Source: Firmicutes bacterium CAG:552
GTDB lineage: Bacteria; Bacillota; Clostridia; Christensenellales; Pumilibacteraceae
Assembly: GCA_000435495.1 (NCBI GenBank)
Contig: FR884054.1
Location: 19,325-61,702 of the forward strand
Direction: 5' to 3'
Length of the DNA: 42,378 bases
Shown: in pieces, positions 33,762 to 42,378 of the stretch
Position numbering within the stretch: position 1 is the first letter of the stretch
Layout of the letters: each line of letters starts with the position of its first letter
Notes under the pieces: model-generated
What the model saw: the letters and a program-made list of their open reading frames with translations, nothing else
Database searches by the model: none
Told to the model about the DNA's origin: nothing
Position numbers and translations under genes: made by a program

Positions 33762-35018
33762 ATGGATATAAATAATTTACTTGTCGATTTGGAAAAGTCA
33801 AAAACACAGTTCCATGCGGTGAAGAACGCAGCGGAGATTTTGGAAAACAGCGGCTTTGCCCGTATCGACGAAAGCAAAAAATGGAAGATAGAAAGTGGCG
33901 GAAAATATTTTGTTACCCGTAACGATTCTGCGCTGATTGCATTTGTGGTTGGCAAAAGAGACGAGTGCAATATAGTTGCCGCTCATACCGACAGCCCGGT
34001 ATTTAAGATAAAGGCAAATGCAGCTATGACTGTAGCCGGTTTTTGCGCTCTTAACGTCGAAAGTTACGGCGGCGGCATTTACGGCACATGGTACGATCGC
34101 AAACTGGGCATAGCAGGTCGATTGCTCGTAAAGGACGGTGACGGAATAAAACAGCGTTTGGTAGACGCCGACATTACGGTGGTTATTCCTTCTCTTGCCG
34201 TCCACATGAACAGAGGCGTCAACGAAGGGGTCGCAATCAATCCTCAACGAGATATGTGTCCTGTTATAGGCGAGGGCAAAATAACAATGGAAGAGTTGTT
34301 TAAAGATAAAGCCGAAGGGGAAATATTGGATTACGACTTGTTCCTTTACGTCAAAGAATCGCCGTATTTCTTCGGAGTAGACGATTGTCTTTTCGCAGCG
34401 TCGAGAATCGACGACCTCGAGGGCGTATACGGCGGCGTTTATGCGATAAAAGACGTTAAGGATTGTGAGCGTACGGCAGTGTTGGCTTTGTTTGACAACG
34501 AGGAAGTCGGCAGTGCAACCAAGCAAGGCGCAGGATCGACGTTCCTTAAAGACGTCATCGAGCGTATAAATATTTCGCTCGGCGGCGAAAGAGAAGATTA
34601 CTATCGTGCGCTCAGCGATTCCATGATGGTATCTATGGATAATGCGCACGGAAAACACCCAAACAGACCAGAGCTTAACGATCCTACCAACGAAGTGCGT
34701 CTCGGCGGCGGCGTGGTAATTAAGCATCACGCAAATCAGAATTACACGACGGACGCAGTTTCGTCTGCCGTCATAAAAAATATTTTTGAGAAAAGCGGCG
34801 TAAAATATCAGGATTTCTTTATGAGAAGCGACATGCGTTGCGGCGGTACGCTCGGAGCCATTTCGTCGAGACAACTTTCCATAAAATCTGTAGATATAGG
34901 CTTGGCTCAATGGGGAATGCATTCGGCGGTGGAAACGGCGTCGTCGAAAGACTTCGAGCAACTCGTAAAAGGTCTTAACGCATTTTTCAACGTAAGCGAT
35001 CTCGGACTCAAGAATTAA
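33762..35018 (+). CDS. M18-family aminopeptidase
   Basis: A 418-residue zinc aminopeptidase of the M18 (aspartyl aminopeptidase-like) family. Metal and catalytic residues are in AAHTDSP (His75, Asp77), the middle Asp of ASRIDDLEG, the Glu pair of FDNEEVGS, SMDNAHG, and GMHSAVE near the end. It removes N-terminal, often acidic, residues from peptides in the cytoplasm and assembles as a large oligomer. Length is normal for the family. CGGAGG before the ATG (33752-33757) is a good SD. It lies two genes after the tandem ATP-grasp ligases, so a link to ligated peptides is conceivable but unproven. Confidence 0.93.
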   Translation: MDINNLLVDLEKSKTQFHAVKNAAEILENSGFARIDESKKWKIESGGKYFVTRNDSALIAFVVGKRDECNIVAAHTDSPVFKIKANAAMTVAGFCALNVESYGGGIYGTWYDRKLGIAGRLLVKDGDGIKQRLVDADITVVIPSLAVHMNRGVNEGVAINPQRDMCPVIGEGKITMEELFKDKAEGEILDYDLFLYVKESPYFFGVDDCLFAASRIDDLEGVYGGVYAIKDVKDCERTAVLALFDNEEVGSATKQGAGSTFLKDVIERINISLGGEREDYYRALSDSMMVSMDNAHGKHPNRPELNDPTNEVRLGGGVVIKHHANQNYTTDAVSSAVIKNIFEKSGVKYQDFFMRSDMRCGGTLGAISSRQLSIKSVDIGLAQWGMHSAVETASSKDFEQLVKGLNAFFNVSDLGLKN

Positions 35019-35042
35019 ATAAACTATATCAGGAGTGATTTT

Positions 35043-35864
35043 ATGAGCGAATGTACACACGATTGCAGCACTTGCAAAAGCGATTGCGGCAGCAGAGACA
35101 TGAGAGAAAAAACCAACGAGCATAATCATATTAAAAGGGTTATAGGCGTAGTCAGCGGAAAAGGCGGAGTGGGAAAGTCCATGATCACCTCGCTTTTGGC
35201 AGTGGAAATGAAGCGAAGAGGCTTTAACAGCGCTATTATCGACGCAGACATTACCGGTCCGAGCATACCCAAGGCATTTGGCATAAAAGAAAAAGCGACC
35301 GGCGACGAGAGCTTTCTTATGCCGGCTGTAAGTAAGACGGGCATCCCCGTAATGAGCGTAAATTTGCTTTTGGAGGACGAAACGGATCCGGTGGTTTGGA
35401 GAGGACCCGTACTTGCAGGCGTTGTAAAACAGTTTTGGACGGACGTAGTGTACGGAGACGTAGACTTTATGTTTGTGGACATGCCTCCGGGAACGGGTGA
35501 TGTGCCTCTTACGGTTTATCAGTCTCTTCCCATAGACGGAGTAGTGATAGTAACTTCGCCGCAAGAACTTGTCGGCATGATTGTCGGCAAAGCGGTGAAG
35601 ATGGCGGCTCTTATGAAAATCCCCGTACTAGGCATCGTGGAAAACTTCTCTTATGTAGAGTGCCCTAAGTGCGGAGAAAAAATCGAGGTGTTCGGCAAGA
35701 GTCATCTCGAAGAAATTGCAAACACCTATCACGTACCGATGCTCGCCCGTATGCCGATAGATCCAGAGCTTAGCAAGCTTGTGGACGACGGCAGAATAGA
35801 AGATAACAAAGTTACGGCTTTGACTGCAGCTGCGGACATATTGTCTTCTCTTGCGAAACTATGA
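35043..35864 (+). CDS. Mrp/NBP35-family ATP-binding iron-sulfur carrier
   Basis: A 273-residue P-loop ATPase of the Mrp/ApbC family, which carries iron-sulfur clusters to target proteins. The deviant Walker A is KGGVGKS (40-46), with DADITGPS (Mrp box) and DMPPGTGD. The CPKC motif near residue 205 binds the bridging cluster. The N-terminus has an extra Cys cluster (C4, C8, C11, C15), similar to eukaryotic Nbp35 and many anaerobe Mrp proteins. It overlaps the MATE gene by four bases. The SD is AGGAG (35030-35034). Confidence 0.93.
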   Translation: MSECTHDCSTCKSDCGSRDMREKTNEHNHIKRVIGVVSGKGGVGKSMITSLLAVEMKRRGFNSAIIDADITGPSIPKAFGIKEKATGDESFLMPAVSKTGIPVMSVNLLLEDETDPVVWRGPVLAGVVKQFWTDVVYGDVDFMFVDMPPGTGDVPLTVYQSLPIDGVVIVTSPQELVGMIVGKAVKMAALMKIPVLGIVENFSYVECPKCGEKIEVFGKSHLEEIANTYHVPMLARMPIDPELSKLVDDGRIEDNKVTALTAAADILSSLAKL

Positions 35865-37225
35865 TAACCGATTTAACGAAAGGAAAACCATCGGCAAGGC
35901 TGGTTAACCTCGCCTTGCCGATGGTTTTGTCTATAATATTTCAGCAGTTATATAATATAGCCGATTCTGCTATAGTGGGCAGATTTGTGGGCGGAGAATC
36001 GTTGTATGCGATAAGCGCATCGTATTCGGTTACAATGATATTCCTTGCTGTTGCAACAGGTTCGTCGATAGGCATAACCGTCGTTGCCGGAAAATTTTTC
36101 GGGGCGAAGAAGTACATAGATCTCAAGACGAGCATAAATACCGCAGTGATAGGTATCCTTGTCGTGTCTGCGGTATTCGCACTGTCAGGCGCATTTTTGA
36201 GCGAGCCTATACTTAAGCTGCTGAAAACGCCCGCCGACATTATGAAAGAGGCAAAGGCGTATCTGCAGATTTTCTTTTACGGACTACCGTTTATATACCT
36301 TTATAATGCGGTAAGCGGAGCGTTTGCGGCGATAGGCGACACTAAGACTACGTTGTATTTTTTGATATTTGCGTCACTGCTTAATATAGGGCTCGACCTC
36401 TTAGCCGTAATAGTGCTTAAGATGGGAGTGGAAGGCGCAGCTTATGCTACTCTGATAAGTCAGGCGTTATCTTCGATTCCGGCGTTCTTCGTGCTGATTA
36501 AACGCTTGAAAGGTCTTAACTGCGAAAAAGCGCCGTTATACAGCTTTGCGCATCAACTTACGATAATCAAGATAGCGGTGCCCAGCATTATACAGCATTC
36601 TATAGTCTCACTAGGCAATTTGTTTATACAGGAAAGGGTAAATACTTTTGCTGCGGCAGATATTTCTATAGGTACGGCATATTCGGCGGCGATAAAGCTG
36701 AACACTTTTGCAATAAACACCTTTGCTGCGATAGGAAACGCCACGAGCAGTTTTACCGCCCAAAACCTTGGCGGAGGCGAAGTGGGTAGAGTAAGAAGCG
36801 GGTACAAGGCAGGAGTGTTGTCCGCAGTCGTAATGGCATTGCCTTTTACGCTATGCTATGTGGCGATGCCGTCTGTGTGCCTTAAATTATTTTTGGACAG
36901 TTCCACTACCGAAAACATACAAAACGTTATAACATACGGAAAACAGTTTTTGTATATAGTTTCACCGTTTTATGCGCTTATCGTGGTCAAAATAGTGACG
37001 GACGGAGTACTGAGGGGAGGCGAAAGAATGGCGGAGTTTATGGCTTCCACATTTTTGGATCTCATGCTCAGAGTGAGCTTTGCGTACGTGTTTACACTGG
37101 GGTTCGGCATGGATCAGACGGGCATCTGGTGGGCTTGGCCGGTTGGTTGGATTATTTCCATAATCGTTTCCGTGGCGTTTTACATAAGAGGCAAGTGGAA
37201 AAATATAGCTATGCAAAAAATATAA
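35861..37225 (+). CDS. MATE-family multidrug exporter
   Basis: A 454-residue membrane protein of the MATE family with 12 predicted helices. Typical features are LPMVLSIIFQQLYNIADSAI in helix 1, the GRFVGGESLYAI loop, and a repeat of the half-molecule pattern after residue 230 (VPSIIQHSIVSLGNLFIQ). It exports cationic compounds using a sodium or proton gradient. It overlaps the Mrp gene by four bases. The short leader before the first helix supports the chosen start. Confidence 0.93.
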   Translation: MITDLTKGKPSARLVNLALPMVLSIIFQQLYNIADSAIVGRFVGGESLYAISASYSVTMIFLAVATGSSIGITVVAGKFFGAKKYIDLKTSINTAVIGILVVSAVFALSGAFLSEPILKLLKTPADIMKEAKAYLQIFFYGLPFIYLYNAVSGAFAAIGDTKTTLYFLIFASLLNIGLDLLAVIVLKMGVEGAAYATLISQALSSIPAFFVLIKRLKGLNCEKAPLYSFAHQLTIIKIAVPSIIQHSIVSLGNLFIQERVNTFAAADISIGTAYSAAIKLNTFAINTFAAIGNATSSFTAQNLGGGEVGRVRSGYKAGVLSAVVMALPFTLCYVAMPSVCLKLFLDSSTTENIQNVITYGKQFLYIVSPFYALIVVKIVTDGVLRGGERMAEFMASTFLDLMLRVSFAYVFTLGFGMDQTGIWWAWPVGWIISIIVSVAFYIRGKWKNIAMQKI

Positions 37226-37247
37226 CGATAAAAGGAGCGGTATCGAT

Positions 37248-38417
37248 ATGGCGGAAAATAACGTAAACGACACTAACGCAGAAACTTTAACCGAACAAAA
37301 AAAAGCATGTTCGGCTAAAATCAGAGAGTATTTTAAAACATTGCCGAAAAGGTATTTTATTACCGCTTTTTCGGGAATGGCGCAAGGACTTTTCGTAACG
37401 CTTATAGCAGGAACCATACTTGCGATGATTGCGGATTGGATAGGCAACAATTATGTGGGCAATACGCTGAAGAACATTGCCGATATTGCAAAAACGCTTA
37501 TGGGCGCAGGAATCGGAGTGGGGATAGCTCGTTCGCTCGGAAAAAGCAAGTTGCTTAGTTTTTCGGCGGCAGTGGCCGGTATGGTAGGAGCGTTTGCGGA
37601 TAAGTTGATGCCCGGTGCGACGATGGCTCTTAAGCTCGGGCTTCCGGGCAATCCTATAGGTGCGTACGTCGTAACGATGCTTTGCGTGGAATTAGTCAGC
37701 TTATACGAGGGCAAAACCGGATTGGATATAATTTTGGTTCCGCTCGGGACTCTTTTTATTTCTTTTGCCGGAGTTTTTGTGTCGTATCCGTTTATTTTTG
37801 TAATCAATCAACTCGGACGGTTGATTGCAATCGCTACCGACGCTACGCCTTTTGTTATGGGTATTGTTATTGCCGTTATTATGGGCGTTTTGCTTACGAT
37901 GCCTACGTCTTCGGCGGCAATATGGGTAGCCGTGGCATCACCGGTATTGGGGACATTTGCGGCAGGATCGCCCGAATATACTGCGATGCTGCTTGCCGGC
38001 GGAGCGGCGACTTGTGGTTGTGCCGCTCATATGATAGGTTATGCGGTGATGAGTTTTAGAGAAAACAAAGTCGGAGGACTTATAGCTCAAGGATTGGGAA
38101 CGAGCATGTTACAAATCCCAAACATCATGAGACATCCTCAGTCGCTGTTGCCGCCGATTATAGCTTCGGCAATAGTTGGCCCCCTGTCAACCTGTGTATT
38201 TATGCTTAAGTGCGGAAGCTCCGGCGGCGGAATGGGTACGTCCGGCTTGGTAGGAGTATTCGATTTAATTAAAAATATCGGGGACGGCGGTGTGCTTTAT
38301 TGTGTGGGAATAGCATTATGTATGTTTATAATTCCCGCTATCGTATGCTTTTTTTGCAGCGAATTTATGCGCAAAAAAGGTTGGCTTACTTCGGAATGTT
38401 TAAAGCTCGATCTTTAA
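37248..38417 (+). CDS. EIIC-like (PTS_EIIC_2 family) membrane protein
   Basis: A 389-residue membrane protein with about ten hydrophobic segments, matching the PTS_EIIC_2 family: GMAQGLFVTLIAGTI, then GAGIGVGIARSLGK, LLTMPTSSAAIW and CGSSGGGMGTSG. The family resembles sugar-transporting EIIC subunits but often occurs without EIIA or EIIB parts, as here. The substrate is unknown and it may not depend on the phosphotransferase system. An AGGAG SD lies at 37232-37236. It ends nine bases before the convergent spmB gene. Confidence 0.85.
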   Translation: MAENNVNDTNAETLTEQKKACSAKIREYFKTLPKRYFITAFSGMAQGLFVTLIAGTILAMIADWIGNNYVGNTLKNIADIAKTLMGAGIGVGIARSLGKSKLLSFSAAVAGMVGAFADKLMPGATMALKLGLPGNPIGAYVVTMLCVELVSLYEGKTGLDIILVPLGTLFISFAGVFVSYPFIFVINQLGRLIAIATDATPFVMGIVIAVIMGVLLTMPTSSAAIWVAVASPVLGTFAAGSPEYTAMLLAGGAATCGCAAHMIGYAVMSFRENKVGGLIAQGLGTSMLQIPNIMRHPQSLLPPIIASAIVGPLSTCVFMLKCGSSGGGMGTSGLVGVFDLIKNIGDGGVLYCVGIALCMFIIPAIVCFFCSEFMRKKGWLTSECLKLDL

Positions 38418-38426
38418 GCATAATTT

Positions 38427-38939
38427 TTATCGAGGCAAATACCTAAGTAGCAGACATCCCACTGCCGAGCCTATAAACGAGGCTATCAGGGCAACGGGCA
38501 AGGCGTACCGAAGATTTTTTGTTTTGCTTTGCGACATGTATATTGCCGAAACGTAAAAAACCGTTTCGCTCGAACCGTATATGACGGAGGCGCATCTTCC
38601 TACGAAAGTATCCGTGCCGCAAGTCGTATATATGTCATCCAGTATTGCGAGAGAGCCGGCGCCGCTTAAAGGACGGAGTAAAATAAGTTCGGTGCATTGC
38701 GCAGGAAAACCGAAGAATTCGAATACGGGTGCAATAAATTGCGACACGGCTTCCGAAACGCCGGTAGCTCTAAACAGTCTTACGCAAAGCATTATCGTCA
38801 TAAGAAAGGGGAATACTTCCGTCATAAGATTTACGGCAGAGCGGCTACCGTCTATAAAATGCGAATACGGATCTTTTTTCTTAAATAGCGATACTGTCAG
38901 AACTATTACAAATATTATCGGAACGACGTAGGAAGTCAT
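38427..38939 (-). CDS. spmB: Spore maturation protein B
   Basis: A 170-residue membrane protein of the SpmB/nucleoside-recognition (Gate) type. Conserved parts are PFLMTIMLCVRLFRATGV, LLRPLSGAGSLAILDDI and YGSSETVFYVSAIY. SpmA and SpmB act in spore core dehydration in Bacillus and Clostridium. The gene overlaps spmA by four bases, so the pair is co-translated. It converges with the EIIC-like gene with only nine bases between the stop codons and no terminator hairpin. Confidence 0.92.
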   Translation of the reverse strand: MTSYVVPIIFVIVLTVSLFKKKDPYSHFIDGSRSAVNLMTEVFPFLMTIMLCVRLFRATGVSEAVSQFIAPVFEFFGFPAQCTELILLRPLSGAGSLAILDDIYTTCGTDTFVGRCASVIYGSSETVFYVSAIYMSQSKTKNLRYALPVALIASFIGSAVGCLLLRYLPR

Positions 38940-39493
38940 TTTAATACCTTACCTAATATTTTTACGGCGAATACGCCTATAATCGTGCTAAGCACTGTTG
39001 CGACTATGCATGGAAGCAAAAAGTCGGCGGCAGCGCTCGAACCGTGAGCCGCACGCATGCTTATAACGGTAGTCGGTAGAATTTGCAGACTCGTTGCCGA
39101 TATTACTATCATCATAATCACGTTCTGATTAGCTTTTTCCTTTTCGTCGCCTAGGAGCTTTATTGCCTTTATGCCCATCGGGGTAGCGGCGTTGCCTAAG
39201 CCTAAGAGGTTTGCAGCCATATTGACGGAAATCACTTTCTGCGCTTGTTCGGAGCTGTTTTTGAACAAGCGGCGTATAAGCGGTCGCAAAAGTTTTGCTA
39301 TGAGATCGGAGATGCCCGTTTTGTCGAGCAGCGTAAACAAACCGAGCCAAACTCCGTAAACGGCAACAAGTTCCATCGCTAAGTTTACCGAGTCGGTTGC
39401 CCCTTCGAGCATTGCCGTAACTGCTACGGACGGATCTTTTATTATTGCGGTTACCAAAGAGGCAAGCAGCATAATTAACCAAATTTTATTCAT
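38936..39493 (-). CDS. spmA: Spore maturation protein A
   Basis: A 185-residue membrane protein of the SpmA family: MNKIWLIMLLASLV, then EGATDSVNLAMEL, KVISVNMAANLLGLGNAATP and ISATSLQILPTTVIS. It works with SpmB in spore maturation. The reverse-strand SD is AGGAGG (complement of 39500-39505). A CATATACA element near 39518 resembles a sigma-E -10 box, but no matching -35 at the right distance was found. Confidence 0.93.
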   Translation of the reverse strand: MNKIWLIMLLASLVTAIIKDPSVAVTAMLEGATDSVNLAMELVAVYGVWLGLFTLLDKTGISDLIAKLLRPLIRRLFKNSSEQAQKVISVNMAANLLGLGNAATPMGIKAIKLLGDEKEKANQNVIMMIVISATSLQILPTTVISMRAAHGSSAAADFLLPCIVATVLSTIIGVFAVKILGKVLK

Positions 39494-39540
39494 TTTAGCC
39501 TCCTTTATAAATGTATATGGCGAAAATAGATTAAAAAGAA

Positions 39541-39569
39541 TTTACTTTTTTTGTAAGTAAGTATATAAT
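39541..39569 (+). promoter_or_regulatory. Promoter of metG-tatD
   Basis: TTTACT (39541-39546), a 17-bp spacer and TATAAT (39564-39569). The leader to the ATG is only about 22 bases, so there is no room for a T-box riboswitch. Confidence 0.75.
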
Positions 39570-39597
39570 CTTATTTAGAATCATCAGAGGTGTTTTT

Positions 39598-41517
39598 ATG
39601 GAAAAGAAAAAGTTTTATATAACTACTCCGCTTTATTATCCCAGCGGAAAGTGGCATTTGGGACACAGCTATACTACGGTTTGTTGTGATACCATAGCGA
39701 GATACAAGCGACTTACCGGCTACGACGTGTTTTTTCTTACAGGCACCGATGAGCACGGACAGAAGATAGAGGACAGGGCAAAAGCAGCGGGAGTTACGCC
39801 GAAGCAGTTTGTCGATAGACTTGTCGCAGATATTAAGTCGCTTTGGAAGCTGCTCGATATTTCGTACGATAAGTTTATCCGTACTACCGACGATTATCAC
39901 GTAAAAAGCGTGCAAAAGATATTTACCAGACTTTACGAGCAAGGCGACATATACAAATCCACATACAAGGGCAAGTATTGCGTTCCGTGCGAGGCATTCT
40001 GGACTCCGGCTCAGCTTGTAGACGGGAAATGCCCGGATTGCGGCAGAGAGGTTGTGGACGCAGAAGAAGAAAGTTACTTTTTTAGATTGACTAAATACAA
40101 AGACAGACTTTACGACCTTCTTAAAAACAGTGATTTTCTCGAGCCTAAGTTTAGAGTAAACGAGATGATTAACAACTTTATCGACGGACTAACCGATATA
40201 GCCGTTTCTCGTACGTCGGTAAATTGGGGTATTCCCGTGCCGTTCGATCCAAAGCACACAATTTACGTTTGGATTGACGCTCTTACCAACTATATCAACG
40301 CATTGGGGTATGGCGGCGATGAAAAGAATATGTCGTATTGGCCCGCCGACGTGCACATGGTCGGAAAGGAAATAGTAAGATTCCATTCGATTATATGGCC
40401 GGCTATCTTGATGGCTCTCGATTTGCCTCTTCCGAAGAAGGTTTACGGACACGGTTGGTTGCTTTTTGGCGGAGACAAAATGAGCAAGTCAAAAGGAAAT
40501 GTCGCAGATCCGTATATGTTGTCCCGCAGATACGGCGTGGACGCATTGAGATACTTTTTGCTCAGGGAGATACCGTTCGGCAGCGACGGAACTTATACGG
40601 ACGAAGCGCTTATAAAACGAATCAACTCCGATTTGGTTAACGACCTCGGCAATCTCGTAAAACGTACCGTTTCCATGGCTAACCAATACTTCGGCGGTAA
40701 AGTGGATAAGGTCGAAGGCGACGCAGAATACGTCGAAAAAGCCAACGGGTTACACGCTCTTGTCGAAGAATGTATCGGAAGGTATTCGTGTTCGGACGCA
40801 TTGGAAAAGATTTTTGAGTTTGTGTCGTATTCCAACAAATATATAGATCTTACCAAGCCGTGGGTTCTTAATAAAGAAGGAGATTCGAAGCGGCTACAAA
40901 CCGTTATATACGATCTGCTCGAAGGTATCCGCATTATAGCAAGCGAACTGCTTGCCTTTATTCCGACGAAAGCCGGTGAGATATTGGAAGATTTGGGTAG
41001 CGAAAAACCGCAGTCGTTAGAGGGTATTCGCTTCGGTCAAACGGAAACCTTTACGGTCGGAGAGGGTAGAGTCTTGTATATGAGGTTGGACTTAAATAAA
41101 GAATTGAAAGAGCTTTGCGAGGAGGAAAAACAAATGGAAGAGAATAAACAGCAAGAAAAAAAAGAAGAGACGGTTTGCGAAGAATGCGCTAAAAAAGAAA
41201 TAACGATAGACCAATTTTTTGACACGCAGCTTTGCGTTGCCGAAGTAGTGGCATGCGAAAAGGTGGAAAAAGCAGATAAGCTTCTCAAGCTTACGGTTAA
41301 GGTGGGAGAGCAGACTCGTACCGTAGTAAGCGGCATTGCGAAGAGCTACACACCCGAAGAAATGGTGGGTAAGCAAGTCGTCTTGGTAGCTAATCTTAAA
41401 CCGGCAAAACTTCGCGGAATAGTAAGCGAAGGTATGGTTTTGTGTGCTACCGATGGGGACAAGGTAGTTCTCGTTTCGCCCGAACGCAAAGTAGAAAGCG
41501 GCAGTGAGGTTTGCTGA
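39598..41517 (+). CDS. metG: Methionyl-tRNA synthetase
   Basis: A 639-residue class I aminoacyl-tRNA synthetase that charges tRNA-Met. The HIGH-type motif is HLGH (20-23), the KMSKS loop is at 294-298, and a Cys-rich zinc-type knuckle (CVPC...CPDC) lies near 127-150. The anticodon-binding helical domain spans about 370-500. After a charged Lys/Glu linker, a C-terminal tRNA-binding OB domain (about 545-639) has VAEVVACEKVEKADKLLKL and ANLKPAKLRGIVSEGM; this domain dimerises the enzyme. The SD is AGAGGTG (39586-39592). The next gene begins right after its stop. Confidence 0.97.
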   Translation: MEKKKFYITTPLYYPSGKWHLGHSYTTVCCDTIARYKRLTGYDVFFLTGTDEHGQKIEDRAKAAGVTPKQFVDRLVADIKSLWKLLDISYDKFIRTTDDYHVKSVQKIFTRLYEQGDIYKSTYKGKYCVPCEAFWTPAQLVDGKCPDCGREVVDAEEESYFFRLTKYKDRLYDLLKNSDFLEPKFRVNEMINNFIDGLTDIAVSRTSVNWGIPVPFDPKHTIYVWIDALTNYINALGYGGDEKNMSYWPADVHMVGKEIVRFHSIIWPAILMALDLPLPKKVYGHGWLLFGGDKMSKSKGNVADPYMLSRRYGVDALRYFLLREIPFGSDGTYTDEALIKRINSDLVNDLGNLVKRTVSMANQYFGGKVDKVEGDAEYVEKANGLHALVEECIGRYSCSDALEKIFEFVSYSNKYIDLTKPWVLNKEGDSKRLQTVIYDLLEGIRIIASELLAFIPTKAGEILEDLGSEKPQSLEGIRFGQTETFTVGEGRVLYMRLDLNKELKELCEEEKQMEENKQQEKKEETVCEECAKKEITIDQFFDTQLCVAEVVACEKVEKADKLLKLTVKVGEQTRTVVSGIAKSYTPEEMVGKQVVLVANLKPAKLRGIVSEGMVLCATDGDKVVLVSPERKVESGSEVC

Positions 41518-42288
41518 GTGATAGATTCGCATTGCCATCTTAACGACGAGCGTTACGACGATGATGTCGACAGGATTGTTTCCGATTTTGCCGCAGACGA
41601 TTTGTATGCGGCTGTAGTGGTAGGTTATGACCTTCCGTCGTCCGTAAAAGCGGTAGAGATGGCGAAAAAGTACGAGCGCATTTATGCAACCGCAGGGGTG
41701 CATCCGTCTGATTGCGCAGGATTAAGCGATGATGAAGTTCAAAAGATTTTGACATTGTGCGCAAAAGACAAAACGGTGGCGTTCGGAGAAATAGGCTTGG
41801 ATTATTTCTATGACGACGTGGACAGAGATACGCAAAAACGTGCGCTAAACAGGCAACTCGAGGCGGCAAAGCAGAGCGGCGTGCCGGTAATGTTTCATCT
41901 CAGGGACGCTTACGGCGATATGGACGAAATACTTAAGACTCATATCGGCGGACTGCATAACGGCGGAGTCATGCATTGTTTTTCCGGCTCGAAGGAAACT
42001 GCAAAAAAATACGTAGATATGGGGTTTTATATATCCTTTTCAGGGTCGATTACGTTTAAAAACGCCACGAGTTTTCCCGATATCATAAAAGCCGTACCGA
42101 TTGACCGAATTATGATAGAGACCGATTGCCCGTATCTTACGCCCGTGCCACTAAGAGGCAGAACCAATTATCCTGCTTACGTAAAATATCAAGCAGCCAG
42201 AATAGCCGAAATCTTGGGTAAAACCGAAGAAGAGGTGCGGGAGATAACTCAGCGTAACACCATGACCGTTTACACAAAAATCAAATAA
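41518..42288 (+). CDS. tatD: TatD-family metal-dependent DNase
   Basis: A 256-residue TIM-barrel hydrolase of the TatD family, a 3'-5' DNase acting in DNA repair and RNA/DNA clean-up. Metal ligands are visible in DSHCHL (His5, His7), FGEIGLDY, FHLRDA, MHCFSGS and ETDCPYL. It starts with GTG at 41518, directly after the metG stop. metG-tatD is a common order in Firmicutes, and the two are probably co-transcribed. A small palindrome (42287-42298) overlaps its stop and may be a weak terminator. Confidence 0.95.
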   Translation: MIDSHCHLNDERYDDDVDRIVSDFAADDLYAAVVVGYDLPSSVKAVEMAKKYERIYATAGVHPSDCAGLSDDEVQKILTLCAKDKTVAFGEIGLDYFYDDVDRDTQKRALNRQLEAAKQSGVPVMFHLRDAYGDMDEILKTHIGGLHNGGVMHCFSGSKETAKKYVDMGFYISFSGSITFKNATSFPDIIKAVPIDRIMIETDCPYLTPVPLRGRTNYPAYVKYQAARIAEILGKTEEEVREITQRNTMTVYTKIK

Positions 42289-42334
42289 CGTATACGTTTT
42301 GTAACAAAAAAAACGCCTTCCTTGCGATTTGAAA

Positions 42335-42378
42335 TGCACCCCAGAAGTTAGACAGGAAAATAACTAAATTGCTTGCAA
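42335..42378. mobile_element. Probable left end of an IS3-family insertion sequence, cut by the window edge
   Basis: TGCACCCCAGAAGTTAGACA (42335-42354) has the form typical of IS3-family (IS150/IS3-group) terminal inverted repeats, which begin with TG and often read ACCCC-AAAGTTAGACA. Nothing of the transposase is inside the window, so this is a short partial call. Confidence 0.5.

Noticed and set aside
33798..35564. 588-codon reverse-strand ORF opposite the M18 aminopeptidase and Mrp genes
   Set aside because: It lies wholly opposite well-recognised genes, has Tyr/His/Arg-rich low-sense composition and matches no family; it results from codon bias on the other strand. Long reverse ORFs at 5644-6711 and 6663-7646 are rejected for the same reason.
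39570..39597. T-box riboswitch before metG
   Set aside because: The leader is only about 22 bases from the predicted transcript start, far too short for a T-box.
1..42378. CRISPR arrays, rRNA or tRNA genes
   Set aside because: No regularly spaced repeats, no cloverleaf-like sequences and no ribosomal RNA motifs were recognised on reading both strands, though a dedicated tRNA scan was not possible.

Overview
The window looks like a chromosomal segment of a spore-forming, Gram-positive anaerobe of the class Clostridia. It carries spo0A and spmA/spmB, clostridial domain families (DUF1540, DUF1653, DUF2804, YitT), near-consensus vegetative promoters with 17-bp spacers, AGGAGG ribosome binding sites, and several lipoproteins with bacterial Ig-like, InlB-like or BspA-type leucine-rich repeats. 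These lipoproteins are typical of uncultured gut Clostridia. The lineage is inferred from gene content only.

Layout. Bases 1-600 are non-coding apart from a possible CDS tail at the left edge. A BspA-like lipoprotein (625-2082) has its own promoter and terminator. A reverse-strand operon (4450-2798) encodes an AbrB-type regulator, an ABC ATPase and an ABC-2 permease; three 9-bp iterons overlap its promoter. A 1.1-kb non-coding stretch then holds a perfect-consensus promoter and a 38-bp exact repeat of the next gene's start. The centre (5578-20097) is an envelope block: a three-TM protein with an InlB-like domain, MoxR AAA+ ATPase, DUF58 protein, a BatA-like VWA membrane protein, a large VWA/glutamine-amidotransferase-like membrane protein, a 985-residue LRR lipoprotein and an 1134-residue Ig-like lipoprotein.

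From 20503 to 30678 are mostly single genes, several with recognisable promoters: an esterase with a DUF1653 protein, an RsgI-like lipoprotein, a DUF2804 protein, an ankyrin-like protein with an in-frame open extension after its stop, a double DUF1540 protein, a CtpE-like P-type ATPase, spo0A and a YitT protein. From 31034 a ZIP metal transporter is followed by a seven-gene same-strand run (31828-38417): two tandem RimK-like ATP-grasp ligases, Dabb protein, M18 aminopeptidase, Mrp/NBP35 ATPase, MATE exporter and an orphan EIIC-like membrane protein. spmA-spmB lie on the reverse strand. metG-tatD follow, and the window ends in what looks like an IS3-family insertion-sequence terminus.

How they work together. 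The MoxR/DUF58/VWA set is a known type of AAA+ chaperone with VWA partners; its position just before two very large lipoproteins suggests a role in maturing or presenting surface proteins, but that link is inference. The tandem ATP-grasp pair suggests an uncharacterised amino-acid ligation pathway, possibly connected to the adjacent aminopeptidase. No rRNA, tRNA, CRISPR array or complete mobile element was seen.
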